From NCBI GenBank assembly GCA_964493425.1, contig CAZBMW010000017.1:1-57110 (forward strand): a DNA stretch of 57,110 nucleotides, in the 5' to 3' direction. The stretch comes from CAYLMG01 sp964493425. GTDB lineage: Bacteria > Planctomycetota > Phycisphaerae > Sedimentisphaerales > Anaerobacaceae. Each line of letters begins with the position of its first letter. Position 1 is the first letter of the stretch. Shown piece after piece: positions 8,742-16,929 of the stretch. The position numbers and the translations under genes were made by a program. The notes below the pieces were generated by a model. It saw only the letters and a list, made by a program, of their open reading frames with translations. It was not told the DNA's origin and ran no database searches.

Positions 8742-9953
8742 TTATCGAATAAGCTCCTGAAGGTTAAATATCGGCAAGAGCATCCCAATAACAACCGTGC
8801 CAACCAGTGCCGCCATAATAAAAAGAAGTGCCGGCTCAGCCATTGCGACCATCATTTTTAGATGTCGGTCCAGCTCCTCCTCGTATGCTCCGGCCAGACG
8901 CACCAACTCCTCATCAAGTCGGGCGCTTTCTTCAGCGACGGAAATCATTTCTATAACAGAAGCAGGAAACAACTGAGGGCAATCTGCCAGACTTCTGCCC
9001 AGGGCCGTGCCGCGCTGAACCCTCTCGATTGCGCCGCTTACCGCGTTTGCAAGTATCCGGTTGCCTATGGCCTCTCTCGCAACACGCAAAGCCGTCACCA
9101 GAGGGACACCTGCTCCCACCAGTGTACCGAGCATTCGGCAAAATCGAACCAGGGCAAATTGAGCAACTCCTTTTCCCAGCATTGGCGTTCGCAATAATCC
9201 TTTTTCCATAGCGAGCTGGCCTTTTTCACTGGCCAGTGCCCGACGAAGCGCAACAATTATCAAAGCAATAACAACAATTATAACCATCCAGTATTTTATA
9301 ATTACTTCGCTGGCACCGACGATAATGCGGGTAAGTGCCGGCAGTGTACCGCCAAATTCGGCAAATATAGAAGAGAAACGCGGGATAAAGTACGTCAACA
9401 AAAAAACTAAGATTGCCGTCGCAAGAACAGCTAAAATAATCGGGTAAATAACAGCAGCTTTCACCTTCCCTATCAAATCCTGCTCACGCGAGCGAAACTT
9501 TGCAATCTGACCCAGGACAAGGTCGAGAAATCCGCCTGTCTCGCCTGCCCGTACCATCGCTACATACACCTTCGGAAAAGAACGAGGCCAGTGGCTGAGG
9601 GCATCGGCAAGTGACATTCCGCCCGCAACCTGATTATGAATTGCCGCCCACTGCTCTTTTGCTGCCGGCCTGGAGGCCTCACGGCTGAGAATATTCAAAG
9701 CTCTGCTCAACGGCACACCCGCAGAAAGCAGATTCGCAAGCTCTCGTGTAAAAGCCTGCACATCCGCTTTGGAAACACGAGAGCTCTTAAACAGCGTCCG
9801 TGAATTACTTGTTTGTTTCTGCTCATTCACAGAAACAGGACATAGTTTTTTTTCAACAAGCTCGTCTATTACCGCCGCTCTATTCGTGGAGGTTATCGTA
9901 CCAATAAGTTCCTTTCCATCCGTGTCAATAGCTTTATAAACAAATGCAGGCAT
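8742..9953 (-). CDS. gspF: T2SS inner-membrane platform protein GspF (cluster 1)
   Basis: A 403-aa polytopic protein that binds the GspE ATPase and forms the base of the pseudopilus. It begins PAFVYKAIDTDGKE, the typical GspF opening, and contains the two repeated GspF/PilC domains (about residues 65-190 and 268-390), each starting with FTREL or FCRML and a conserved Gly-rich helix (MVRAGETGGFLD; MISVAEESARLDE). Three hydrophobic segments lie at about 168-190, 218-240 and 370-393. ATG at 9953 with AGGAAGCGGAG just upstream. It starts 21 bp after gspE. Confidence 0.94.
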   Translation of the reverse strand: MPAFVYKAIDTDGKELIGTITSTNRAAVIDELVEKKLCPVSVNEQKQTSNSRTLFKSSRVSKADVQAFTRELANLLSAGVPLSRALNILSREASRPAAKEQWAAIHNQVAGGMSLADALSHWPRSFPKVYVAMVRAGETGGFLDLVLGQIAKFRSREQDLIGKVKAAVIYPIILAVLATAILVFLLTYFIPRFSSIFAEFGGTLPALTRIIVGASEVIIKYWMVIIVVIALIIVALRRALASEKGQLAMEKGLLRTPMLGKGVAQFALVRFCRMLGTLVGAGVPLVTALRVAREAIGNRILANAVSGAIERVQRGTALGRSLADCPQLFPASVIEMISVAEESARLDEELVRLAGAYEEELDRHLKMMVAMAEPALLFIMAALVGTVVIGMLLPIFNLQELIR

Positions 9954-9974
9954 TCTCCGCTTCCTCAGTTTATG

Positions 9975-11717
9975 CTAAGTTTCTCTTTGATGTTTTTCAA
10001 TAATCTTGTCCGAGCCATTTTTTATAAACGGGTCATCTTTTGTAACCCGCAGGACCTCTTCTATTGTCGTTTTTCCCTCTGCCAGATGACGCAGGCCGTC
10101 TTCCCGAAGACTTGTCATCCCATGCTGTACTGCCTGGCTGCGAAGCTTGCGCGACGAAGCGTTCTCAAGAATCAGTGCTCGGACGTCCTCGGTTATAACC
10201 ATCTGCTCAAAAATCCCCACACGTCCCAGGTAACCTGTTCCCTGACATTGTCGGCATCCCTTTCCCCGATAAAGTTCCTTTGGCAGCGTGCTGCCGAACT
10301 CAGCTCTTATCAAATTAACATCATCTTCTGAAAGCTTTTCTTTACAGTGCGGGCAAATAAGCCGAACCAGCCTTTGCGCTATGATTGCCTCAAGAGAGGA
10401 TGCAACAAGGTAAGGCTCGATTCCCATATCTACCAGACGGGTCAAAGCGCTGGGAGCGTCATTCGTATGCAGCGTCGAGAAAACAAGATGCCCCGTCAAG
10501 GACGCCTGAACAGCAATCTCAGCGGTCTCGAGGTCGCGGATTTCGCCGACGAGAATAACGTCGGGATCGTGCCGCAAAATCGAACGCAGCCCGCGTGCAA
10601 AGGTAAGCCCCGCCTTTCGGGAAACCTGTATCTGGTTAATGCCGTGCAACTGGTATTCTATAGGGTCTTCAATGGTAACAATCTTTCGCTCAACCTCGTT
10701 TATACGTGACAAAGCGGCGTACAGAGTTGTCGTCTTGCCGCTGCCGGTAGGCCCTGTCACAAGAATAATACCGTGCGGTTGTGCAAGCACACCCTTAAAT
10801 GTATTAAGGTCGTTATTAGACATACCGAGTTTTTCCAAGCCCAAAAGAACAGAGCCGCGGTCCAGCAAACGCAGCACAACCGCCTCTCCATAAAGCATTG
10901 GAATAACCGATACACGAACATCAATCTCATGGTCGGCAATTTTGATTCTGATTCTGCCGTCCTGAGGGACCCGCTTCTCGGCGATATCGAGTCTGCTCAA
11001 AATCTTCAGGCGGGAAACAATGGCAGCTTGAAACTGTTTTACTTCAGGCGGAACAGCAGCCTCCTGCAGCACTCCGTCAATTCTGTAGCGAACCCTGAGC
11101 TCGTCTTCGAACGGCTCGAAGTGTACATCCGTGGCTCTTAGCTTAATGGCCTCGGTCAGCACCTGGTTAACGAACCTGATTATAGATGCGCCTTCGGCTG
11201 CATCTGTCAGGTCCATATCGTCCTCTACCTCGTGTTCGATGACCTGGAATCCGTTTTCTCCCGCCTCGGATATCATCGACTGCACCGTATCGGCGCCTAA
11301 TCCGAGACAGCGCTTGATACAGCGGTCAATCTCCGCCGACGGCGCCAGCGCTAATTGAAAATCTTTCCCTGTTGCCAGAGAAAGCTCATCCAAACCGATG
11401 GTATCGAATGGGTCACTCGTCACCGCCAACAGCGAGCCGTTGCCATCCTCAAGAGGCATTATCTGCCTGTTAAGCATTATCTTGGCGGGAAACTGCAACA
11501 AAAACTGCTTTGAAGGCCGATACTGTTCAAGATTTATGTAACTGTATCCGAATTCTTTCGCTATATAACGAAGTATCTGTTCCTCCTGCAAACCGCTGCT
11601 GAGAAGCGCGCCGATTAAAGTCTCGCCTTCCGATAAGCGCTGCTTAACCTTTCCGAAGGTCTGCTCATCGAGCAGACCTTCGGCTGCCATTTTTTCCACA
11701 ACATCAATCATAATCAT
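9975..11717 (-). CDS. gspE: T2SS secretion ATPase GspE (cluster 1)
   Basis: A 580-aa cytoplasmic hexameric ATPase powering pseudopilus assembly. The N-terminal part (about 1-130) is the GspE N1 domain that docks to GspL. It is followed by the PAS-like N2 domain and the RecA-like domain with Walker A GPTGSGKTTTLY (about residue 330), the Asp box, Walker B VILVGEIRD and the His box TLHTNDA. A tetracysteine zinc element (ICPHC and GCRQC, about 465-505) distinguishes GspE/PilB from PilT. ATG at 11717, with a second in-frame ATG six bases on; AAAGG precedes both. It is the first core gene of the cluster, 57 bp after the Spy-like gene. Confidence 0.95.
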   Translation of the reverse strand: MIMIDVVEKMAAEGLLDEQTFGKVKQRLSEGETLIGALLSSGLQEEQILRYIAKEFGYSYINLEQYRPSKQFLLQFPAKIMLNRQIMPLEDGNGSLLAVTSDPFDTIGLDELSLATGKDFQLALAPSAEIDRCIKRCLGLGADTVQSMISEAGENGFQVIEHEVEDDMDLTDAAEGASIIRFVNQVLTEAIKLRATDVHFEPFEDELRVRYRIDGVLQEAAVPPEVKQFQAAIVSRLKILSRLDIAEKRVPQDGRIRIKIADHEIDVRVSVIPMLYGEAVVLRLLDRGSVLLGLEKLGMSNNDLNTFKGVLAQPHGIILVTGPTGSGKTTTLYAALSRINEVERKIVTIEDPIEYQLHGINQIQVSRKAGLTFARGLRSILRHDPDVILVGEIRDLETAEIAVQASLTGHLVFSTLHTNDAPSALTRLVDMGIEPYLVASSLEAIIAQRLVRLICPHCKEKLSEDDVNLIRAEFGSTLPKELYRGKGCRQCQGTGYLGRVGIFEQMVITEDVRALILENASSRKLRSQAVQHGMTSLREDGLRHLAEGKTTIEEVLRVTKDDPFIKNGSDKIIEKHQRET

Positions 11718-11774
11718 ACAGCCTTTCTTTAAGAAAGGCTCAACGCATTAATATCAATCTTCTGCCGGCTGAAA

Positions 11775-12377
11775 TTAATTAAGCAATCCCATCAGCACCA
11801 ATTGAGCTTCCTGGCGAACGGAGACTATCTCACGGAGCTCTTTTTGTGCCTTAACCAGTTCCTGCCTGGCCTTCTCCCGGGCATCACGAAATGTGGTCAG
11901 CTTTGTCTTGACTTCCTCCGGCTTTGCCTCTTTGTTTTCCAAAACAGTTTGAAGCTCCTGCGTAGCTTTTTCTACGGCTGTCAGGTCCTGCTGCTGGGTA
12001 TCTTCGCTGCCACCACCTTGCCGACCGCCCGGCCCGAAGCCGCCACGCCGGCCTCTCATCATCATTCCCATACCACCAAAACCGCCACTCTGACGTGACA
12101 GAGTAAGCACTTTGGTAATCCTCGGTTCAAAAACTTTCCACTCTTCATCACTAATCTCAAGAGTTTCTTTGAGGCGCTCAGCCATCATTCTTTGCATCTC
12201 TTCGCGATCAAAACGTCTGCCCTGACGAGGTCCTCTTTCACGGTTACCACCCGGACCTCCCCCGGGACCACCACCCTCGCCCGCAGGCACTGCTATTGCC
12301 TGTGATAACAGGCCGACAAACATAACAGTCGCGAGGCACAAGGCCACAGAGATTAAAGCCATCCTTTTGTTAAACAT
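11775..12377 (-). CDS. Secreted Gly/Arg-rich protein, Spy/CpxP-like
   Basis: A 200-aa protein with a signal peptide (about 1-30, ending near SQAIA), then a Gly/Pro/Arg low-complexity segment (GGGPGGGPGGNRERGPRQG). The long-helix region around 55-95 (EEMQRMMAERLKETLEISDEEW) has the spacing of Spy/CpxP-type periplasmic proteins. A second Gly-rich block precedes a C-terminal helix (about 130-200) of charged heptads. ATG at 12377 with a strong AAGGAG 6 nt upstream. It is the first gene of the transcript leading into gspE, so it could be co-expressed with the secretion system. A chaperone or envelope-stress role is inferred from shape only; I do not recognise a specific family. Confidence 0.75.
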   Translation of the reverse strand: MFNKRMALISVALCLATVMFVGLLSQAIAVPAGEGGGPGGGPGGNRERGPRQGRRFDREEMQRMMAERLKETLEISDEEWKVFEPRITKVLTLSRQSGGFGGMGMMMRGRRGGFGPGGRQGGGSEDTQQQDLTAVEKATQELQTVLENKEAKPEEVKTKLTTFRDAREKARQELVKAQKELREIVSVRQEAQLVLMGLLN

Positions 12378-12619
12378 ACCAAATCTCCTTGTAAAAAACG
12401 TTAATAAAATGGTTCTATATCCTTACAAAGAAAGCCTTTACACAATTATAAGACGCTGTAAAAACACCGGTTATTGCAAAAAAAGCCGATTTTATACCAA
12501 TTTTCCGCTGCCACGGCCTATCTGTCAACAGCCCCGAATCGCGCTAAACGCAATATAGCCCGTATATTCATTATATAGGGTATTCGGGTGCTCAAAAAAT
12601 CCATAGAAATCAGCAGAGA

Positions 12620-13384
12620 TTATAAATTCATAGGTATTTGTCTGCCGGCGAGGTATTCTTTCATTTGCCTGATACTTACGGTTTCAAAATGAGTGATAGA
12701 AGCCATAAGGACGGCATCGGCACCGCCTTTGACAATGGCATCGTAGAGATGTTCGAGCCTGCCGGCTCCACCGGAGGCTATAACAGGAATATTGACAGCA
12801 TCACTGACAGCTTTATTAAGCTCGTTATCATAACCGGCCTTGGTGCCGTCGGCATCCATACTTGTTAAAAGTATCTCGCCTGCACCTAACTGTTCAGCCT
12901 TAACAGCCCATTGAACAACATCGATATCAGTCGGCTCGGTGCCGGCCTTTACACATACCTGCCAGTGTCCCTTTTTGATTTGTGATCGTCGCGCATCAAT
13001 AGCAAGAACAATGCACTGATTGCCGAACCGCCCAGCCGATTCAGCAATGATGTCCGTATTTTGTACAGCAGCAGTATTTATTGACACCTTTTCGGCACCG
13101 CTTCTTAGCAGTTCGTCTATCTGCTCGATGCTCTGGATTCCGCCGCCGACAGTAAAGGGAATAAAGACATTTTCAGCTACCCTCTCAACAAGCTCAACAA
13201 TCGTCTTGCGAGAACGAATGGTAGCGGTGATATCAAGAAATACAAGCTCATCAGCGCCTTCGTCCGAGTATCTTTTACCGAGCTCAACAGGGTCGCCGGC
13301 GTCGCGCAGATTAACAAACTGTACGCCTTTGACGACCCGGCCGTCCTTAACGTCAAGACAGGGTATTATCCTTTTAGTTAGCAT
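12620..13384 (-). CDS. hisF: Imidazole glycerol phosphate synthase cyclase subunit HisF
   Basis: A 254-aa TIM-barrel protein that uses ammonia from HisH to convert PRFAR to imidazole glycerol phosphate and AICAR, in histidine synthesis. It starts MLTKRIIPCLDVKDGRVVKG, with the catalytic Asp of the CLDV motif, and has the second catalytic Asp in LAIDARR (about residue 130) and phosphate-binding Gly-rich loops (GGGIQS, ASGGAG). The start at 13384 is chosen because TAATG overlaps the hisH stop by one base and GGGAAG lies upstream; an in-frame upstream start would add seven residues. The other his genes are absent from the window. Confidence 0.96.
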   Translation of the reverse strand: MLTKRIIPCLDVKDGRVVKGVQFVNLRDAGDPVELGKRYSDEGADELVFLDITATIRSRKTIVELVERVAENVFIPFTVGGGIQSIEQIDELLRSGAEKVSINTAAVQNTDIIAESAGRFGNQCIVLAIDARRSQIKKGHWQVCVKAGTEPTDIDVVQWAVKAEQLGAGEILLTSMDADGTKAGYDNELNKAVSDAVNIPVIASGGAGRLEHLYDAIVKGGADAVLMASITHFETVSIRQMKEYLAGRQIPMNL

Positions 13385-13995
13385 TACTGCTTCCCTTTTT
13401 CGCAAACAGAGACAAAGTTTCTCAACATCTGCAGACCGGCACTGCCGCTTTTTTCCGGATGAAACTGTGTACCGTAAATGTTATTTTTTTGAACCGACGC
13501 GGGCAGCTCAAATCCATAATCGGTATAAGCAACCACTGCTCTATCGTCTTTTACATCAGAGTAGTACGAGTGCGCAAAATAAAAATGTTTTTCCGGGCCG
13601 AGACCTGCAAACAAATCCATATTCTTTTGTATCACAACCTTGTTCCAGCCCATATGTGGAATAATTCTTCCGGCAGGCAAACGCACCACCTTGCCTTTAA
13701 TAAGACCGAGTCCGGTATGTTCACCGTGCTCGAAACTTTTTTCGAAAAGCAATTGATGGCCGACACAAATACCCAGCAGAGGCTTGCCGGCCAGAGCAAG
13801 TTCTTTTATAAGCTCGCAGAGACCACCAAGTGCGCTAATGGCATATCCAAATGCCGCCACGCCGGGCAGAACAAGACCCTCAGCAGCTTCAATCTCGCTA
13901 GGCCGGCTGCTGAGCCGGACTTCACAGCCGAGATATCGAAACGCCTTACAAACGCTCCTGACATTACCCACATTGTAATCAATAACTACTATCAC
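13384..13995 (-). CDS. hisH: Imidazole glycerol phosphate synthase glutaminase subunit HisH
   Basis: A 203-aa class I glutamine amidotransferase that supplies ammonia to HisF. It opens IVVIDYNVGNVRSV; the nucleophile Cys lies in GICVGHQLLFE (about residue 77) and the His-Glu pair in GTQFHPEKSG (about 178-187). The start is a GTG at 13995 with no strong ribosome-binding site, so expression may be modest. Translation of hisF is coupled through the one-base overlap. The pair is isolated from other histidine genes and lies between two secretion clusters. Confidence 0.95.
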   Translation of the reverse strand: MIVVIDYNVGNVRSVCKAFRYLGCEVRLSSRPSEIEAAEGLVLPGVAAFGYAISALGGLCELIKELALAGKPLLGICVGHQLLFEKSFEHGEHTGLGLIKGKVVRLPAGRIIPHMGWNKVVIQKNMDLFAGLGPEKHFYFAHSYYSDVKDDRAVVAYTDYGFELPASVQKNNIYGTQFHPEKSGSAGLQMLRNFVSVCEKGKQ

Positions 13996-14110
13996 ACTCA
14001 GTGCTCGATTTTTTCAGCTTTTTTTAACAGATACTATACGCCATATTATCATTCATTCAAAGCAAATCCGTCAATAAGCAAATCTGATAAGACAGTTAAG
14101 CATAAATGAA

Positions 14111-14139
14111 TTGCCACATTACAAAAATCAGTCTATAAT
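14111..14139 (+). promoter_or_regulatory. Sigma70-type promoter of glmS
   Basis: TTGCCA (14111-14116), a 17-bp spacer and TATAAT (14134-14139) match the consensus closely. Transcription would start near 14146, leaving a leader of about 120 nt before the glmS GTG. It is the only good promoter I see in the 271-bp divergent gap. Confidence 0.6.
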
Positions 14140-14183
14140 TATTATGAAAAATATAATTTTTTCGGCATAGAGGTTTTTTCCGT

Positions 14184-14223
14184 CGGCCCGATTTATCGAT
14201 TATGGCATCGATGTTTTTGGCCG
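14184..14223 (+). promoter_or_regulatory. Nested stem-loop in the glmS leader
   Basis: CGGCC (14184-14188) pairs with GGCCG (14219-14223), enclosing ATCGAT (14195-14200) paired with ATCGAT (14207-14212) around a TATGGC loop. It lies wholly inside the predicted untranslated leader, 43 bp before the start codon. It does not resemble the glmS ribozyme core. A regulatory role is inference. Confidence 0.35.
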
Positions 14224-14266
14224 ATTTATTTACTTTAAGGAACCGACAGCTTCAAGGGATAAAAAG

Positions 14267-16135
14267 GTGTGCGGAATAGTAGCATATTTGGGCAAAAAAT
14301 GTGCTCAGCCGATTTTAATCGAAGGATTAAAGCGGCTGGAATATCGCGGTTACGACTCGGCTGGGATAGCTCTGCTCAGTGACGGCAAAATTAAAGTCAA
14401 AAAAACCAGCGGCAGAATAAGTGCACTGGAAGAAATCCTTGAAAAACCGAACAAAAAAGAGACTCTCGGTATCGGCCACACGCGCTGGGCAACTCACGGC
14501 GAACCAAACACAACTAACGCGCATCCACATACAGACCATACAGGCAAAATAGCAATCGTCCACAACGGAATTATTGAAAATTACAATACCTTAAAAAAAT
14601 GGCTCCAAAACGAGCACGTAGAGTTCAAAACAGAAACCGACTCCGAAGTCATAGCATCCCTGATAGGCTATTTCTATTCACTAAGCGAAAACGACAAATC
14701 GGCTAACAAATCAACCAGCCGGAACAAATTCGAATGGGCTGTTCAGCAGGCAATACAAAAAATCCACGGCACTTTCGGTCTCGCTATTATCTGCTCAGAC
14801 TTCCCCGATATGCTAATAGGAGCAAAAAAAGGAAGCCCTTTGATTCTGGGTGTCGGCGAAGAAGAATATATCCTGGCATCAGACGCCGCAGCCATTGTGG
14901 AGCATACAACTCAGGCAATATACTTTTCAGACAATGAGATTGTAACTATCACAGCAGAAGGCTTTCACACAAAAACCGTCGACAACATTGTAATCAGCAA
15001 GGACCTCAAACAGATAGAGTTTTCGCTGGAACAAATCGAGCTTGGAGGTTTTCAGCACCATATGCTCAAAGAAATTTTTGAGCAGCCTGAAGCTCTGAGC
15101 ACCTGTATGGGCGGCAGATTAGACCATCATAATAACAAAATTAAACTCGGCGGTATAGCCTCTTATTTTCGAGAATTAACACGTATAAAAAGACTCATCC
15201 TGACCGCCTGCGGCACCGCTTTTCACGCAGCTCTGGTAAGTGAGTACCTGCTTGAACAATTGGCCAGAATTCCAACCGAGACCGAATATGCCAGCGAATT
15301 CCGATATCGAAATCCGATAATAGAAGACGGTACATTAGTCATCGCTATAAGCCAGTCCGGCGAGACCCTTGATACACTTGCAGCGGTTGGAGAAGCAAAA
15401 GAAAGGGGAGCAACCGTGCTCGGCATCGTCAATGTGGTCGGCTCATCCATTGCGAGGGAAACCGACGCCGGTATATATCTGCACGTAGGGCCGGAAATCG
15501 GAGTGGCCAGCACCAAGGCTTTTACAGCACAGGTCACCGTTTTAACAATGCTCGCCATCGAACTCGGCAGAAGAAAACACATCAGTAACACCGAGGCCGC
15601 AAAGTACATCGAAGAGCTTTCCAAAATACCCGATAAAATCAGCAAAGTGCTTGAGCAATCCGAGCATATAAAGAAAATTGCACAGGCCAATATTGATAAA
15701 GAAAACTGGCTCTTTTTGGGCAGAGGTTTTAACTATCCGATAGCCCTCGAAGGCGCACTGAAACTCAAGGAGATAAGCTATATTCACGCGGAGGGCCTGC
15801 CCGCGGCCGAAATGAAGCACGGACCGATTGCTTTAATAGCAGATAGTATGCCGGTAGTTTTCGTCGCTACCAAAGGGCCGCAATACGACAAGATTATGGG
15901 CAATATCAATGAGGTCAAAGCACGTGGAGGAAAAACAATCGTCGTTGCAACTGAAGGTGATGAACATATCAAACAATATGCCGACCACCTGATCCCCGTG
16001 CCGGACGTGCCGGAGATTTTACAACCGCTGATAACCGTAATACCACTTCAGCTGCTCGCGTATCACGCTGCAGTAATTCGCGGCTACGATGTGGACAAGC
16101 CAAGAAACCTTGCAAAAAGTGTTACAGTCGAATAA
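14267..16135 (+). CDS. glmS: Glutamine-fructose-6-phosphate aminotransferase GlmS
   Basis: A 622-aa enzyme making glucosamine-6-phosphate from fructose-6-phosphate and glutamine, the first step of amino-sugar and peptidoglycan precursor synthesis. The start is a GTG with AAGGGA upstream, so the product opens MCGIVAYLG with catalytic Cys2 exposed after Met removal. The N-terminal glutaminase domain (1 to about 240) contains GHTRWATHG and HNGIIENY. Two SIS sugar-isomerase domains follow (about 300-430 and 470-600), and it ends KPRNLAKSVTVE, the conserved C-terminal tail. A Lys/Ser/Asn-rich stretch near residues 145-157 makes it slightly longer than the usual 600-610 aa. Confidence 0.97.
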   Translation: MCGIVAYLGKKCAQPILIEGLKRLEYRGYDSAGIALLSDGKIKVKKTSGRISALEEILEKPNKKETLGIGHTRWATHGEPNTTNAHPHTDHTGKIAIVHNGIIENYNTLKKWLQNEHVEFKTETDSEVIASLIGYFYSLSENDKSANKSTSRNKFEWAVQQAIQKIHGTFGLAIICSDFPDMLIGAKKGSPLILGVGEEEYILASDAAAIVEHTTQAIYFSDNEIVTITAEGFHTKTVDNIVISKDLKQIEFSLEQIELGGFQHHMLKEIFEQPEALSTCMGGRLDHHNNKIKLGGIASYFRELTRIKRLILTACGTAFHAALVSEYLLEQLARIPTETEYASEFRYRNPIIEDGTLVIAISQSGETLDTLAAVGEAKERGATVLGIVNVVGSSIARETDAGIYLHVGPEIGVASTKAFTAQVTVLTMLAIELGRRKHISNTEAAKYIEELSKIPDKISKVLEQSEHIKKIAQANIDKENWLFLGRGFNYPIALEGALKLKEISYIHAEGLPAAEMKHGPIALIADSMPVVFVATKGPQYDKIMGNINEVKARGGKTIVVATEGDEHIKQYADHLIPVPDVPEILQPLITVIPLQLLAYHAAVIRGYDVDKPRNLAKSVTVE

Positions 16136-16144
16136 ACTGTTGAT

Positions 16145-16894
16145 ATGATTTCAACAAGCAAAACACCCGAACCGCACCGCCGGTATTATTATGCTCAGCC
16201 GCAAAAATATCTCGGCTTCACACTGATTGAGCTGCTCGTTGTCATCTCTATAATAGCACTTTTAATCAGCATAACATTACCCTCACTCGGAAAGGCAAGG
16301 TCCGCGGCAATGCGTATTAAGTGCGCAAACAACCTGAAACAAATTGATATTGCCATACGATTGTACCTGCACGTAAACGACGACACTTACCCCTGCGCCG
16401 ATGACCCTCTGCCGGAAGGCTACTGGCTCTGGATGGGACGAGGCTGGCGCAGATTTATTAAGCCTTACCTTCAAAGCAAAATCGACCCGAACAATCCCTC
16501 GGTACTTATCTGTCCGCAGGACAAAATCAGCATGGAAAAATACGAATCCACAAGCTATGCTTATTCGATGGCCTTTTACCACAGCTCTCAGCAAATCGAT
16601 TCTATGAGCAGCACGAGTGACACCTACACAAATCCTCAGCCGTCAATCCGGCAGGGAAGCTGCAATGTTGCAAGGCCGTCAGGCAAAATTTTAGTCGGCG
16701 AATGGCTGAGCAATCATTACCGATTAAAAGACACGGATCCCGGCTGGTGGGGCTGGGAGGGCCGGCGAAATTTCCTGTTCGCTGACGGAAACGTCTATTT
16801 TATTAAAGCTGTTGACATCAGGGAAGCAAACGACAATCTTCCCGATGCCAATCTGACAAAAAAGGGCATAAAGGGCACTGACTGGCCGAGATAA
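16145..16894 (+). CDS. Planctomycete-type pseudopilin-like protein (DUF1559/H-X9-DG class)
   Basis: A 249-aa protein with an N-terminal class III signal: a leader of about 23 residues ending YLG, then FTLIELLVVISIIALLI with Glu5. The rest is a globular domain ending in a DG element (NFLFADGNVYF, about residue 213), matching the prepilin-like protein family that is strongly expanded in planctomycetes. It starts 9 bp after the glmS stop with no clear ribosome-binding site, so it may be translated from the glmS transcript. It could be a substrate of the same prepilin peptidase as the T2SS pseudopilins. The biochemical role of the family is unknown. Confidence 0.82.
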   Translation: MISTSKTPEPHRRYYYAQPQKYLGFTLIELLVVISIIALLISITLPSLGKARSAAMRIKCANNLKQIDIAIRLYLHVNDDTYPCADDPLPEGYWLWMGRGWRRFIKPYLQSKIDPNNPSVLICPQDKISMEKYESTSYAYSMAFYHSSQQIDSMSSTSDTYTNPQPSIRQGSCNVARPSGKILVGEWLSNHYRLKDTDPGWWGWEGRRNFLFADGNVYFIKAVDIREANDNLPDANLTKKGIKGTDWPR

Positions 16895-16929
16895 CCGCTT
16901 TACTTATACCTTAAAAAAGCAACAAAGTC

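Noticed and set aside
14140..14266. glmS ribozyme in the leader
   Set aside because: None of the conserved core sequence of that ribozyme is recognisable; only a simple nested hairpin is present.
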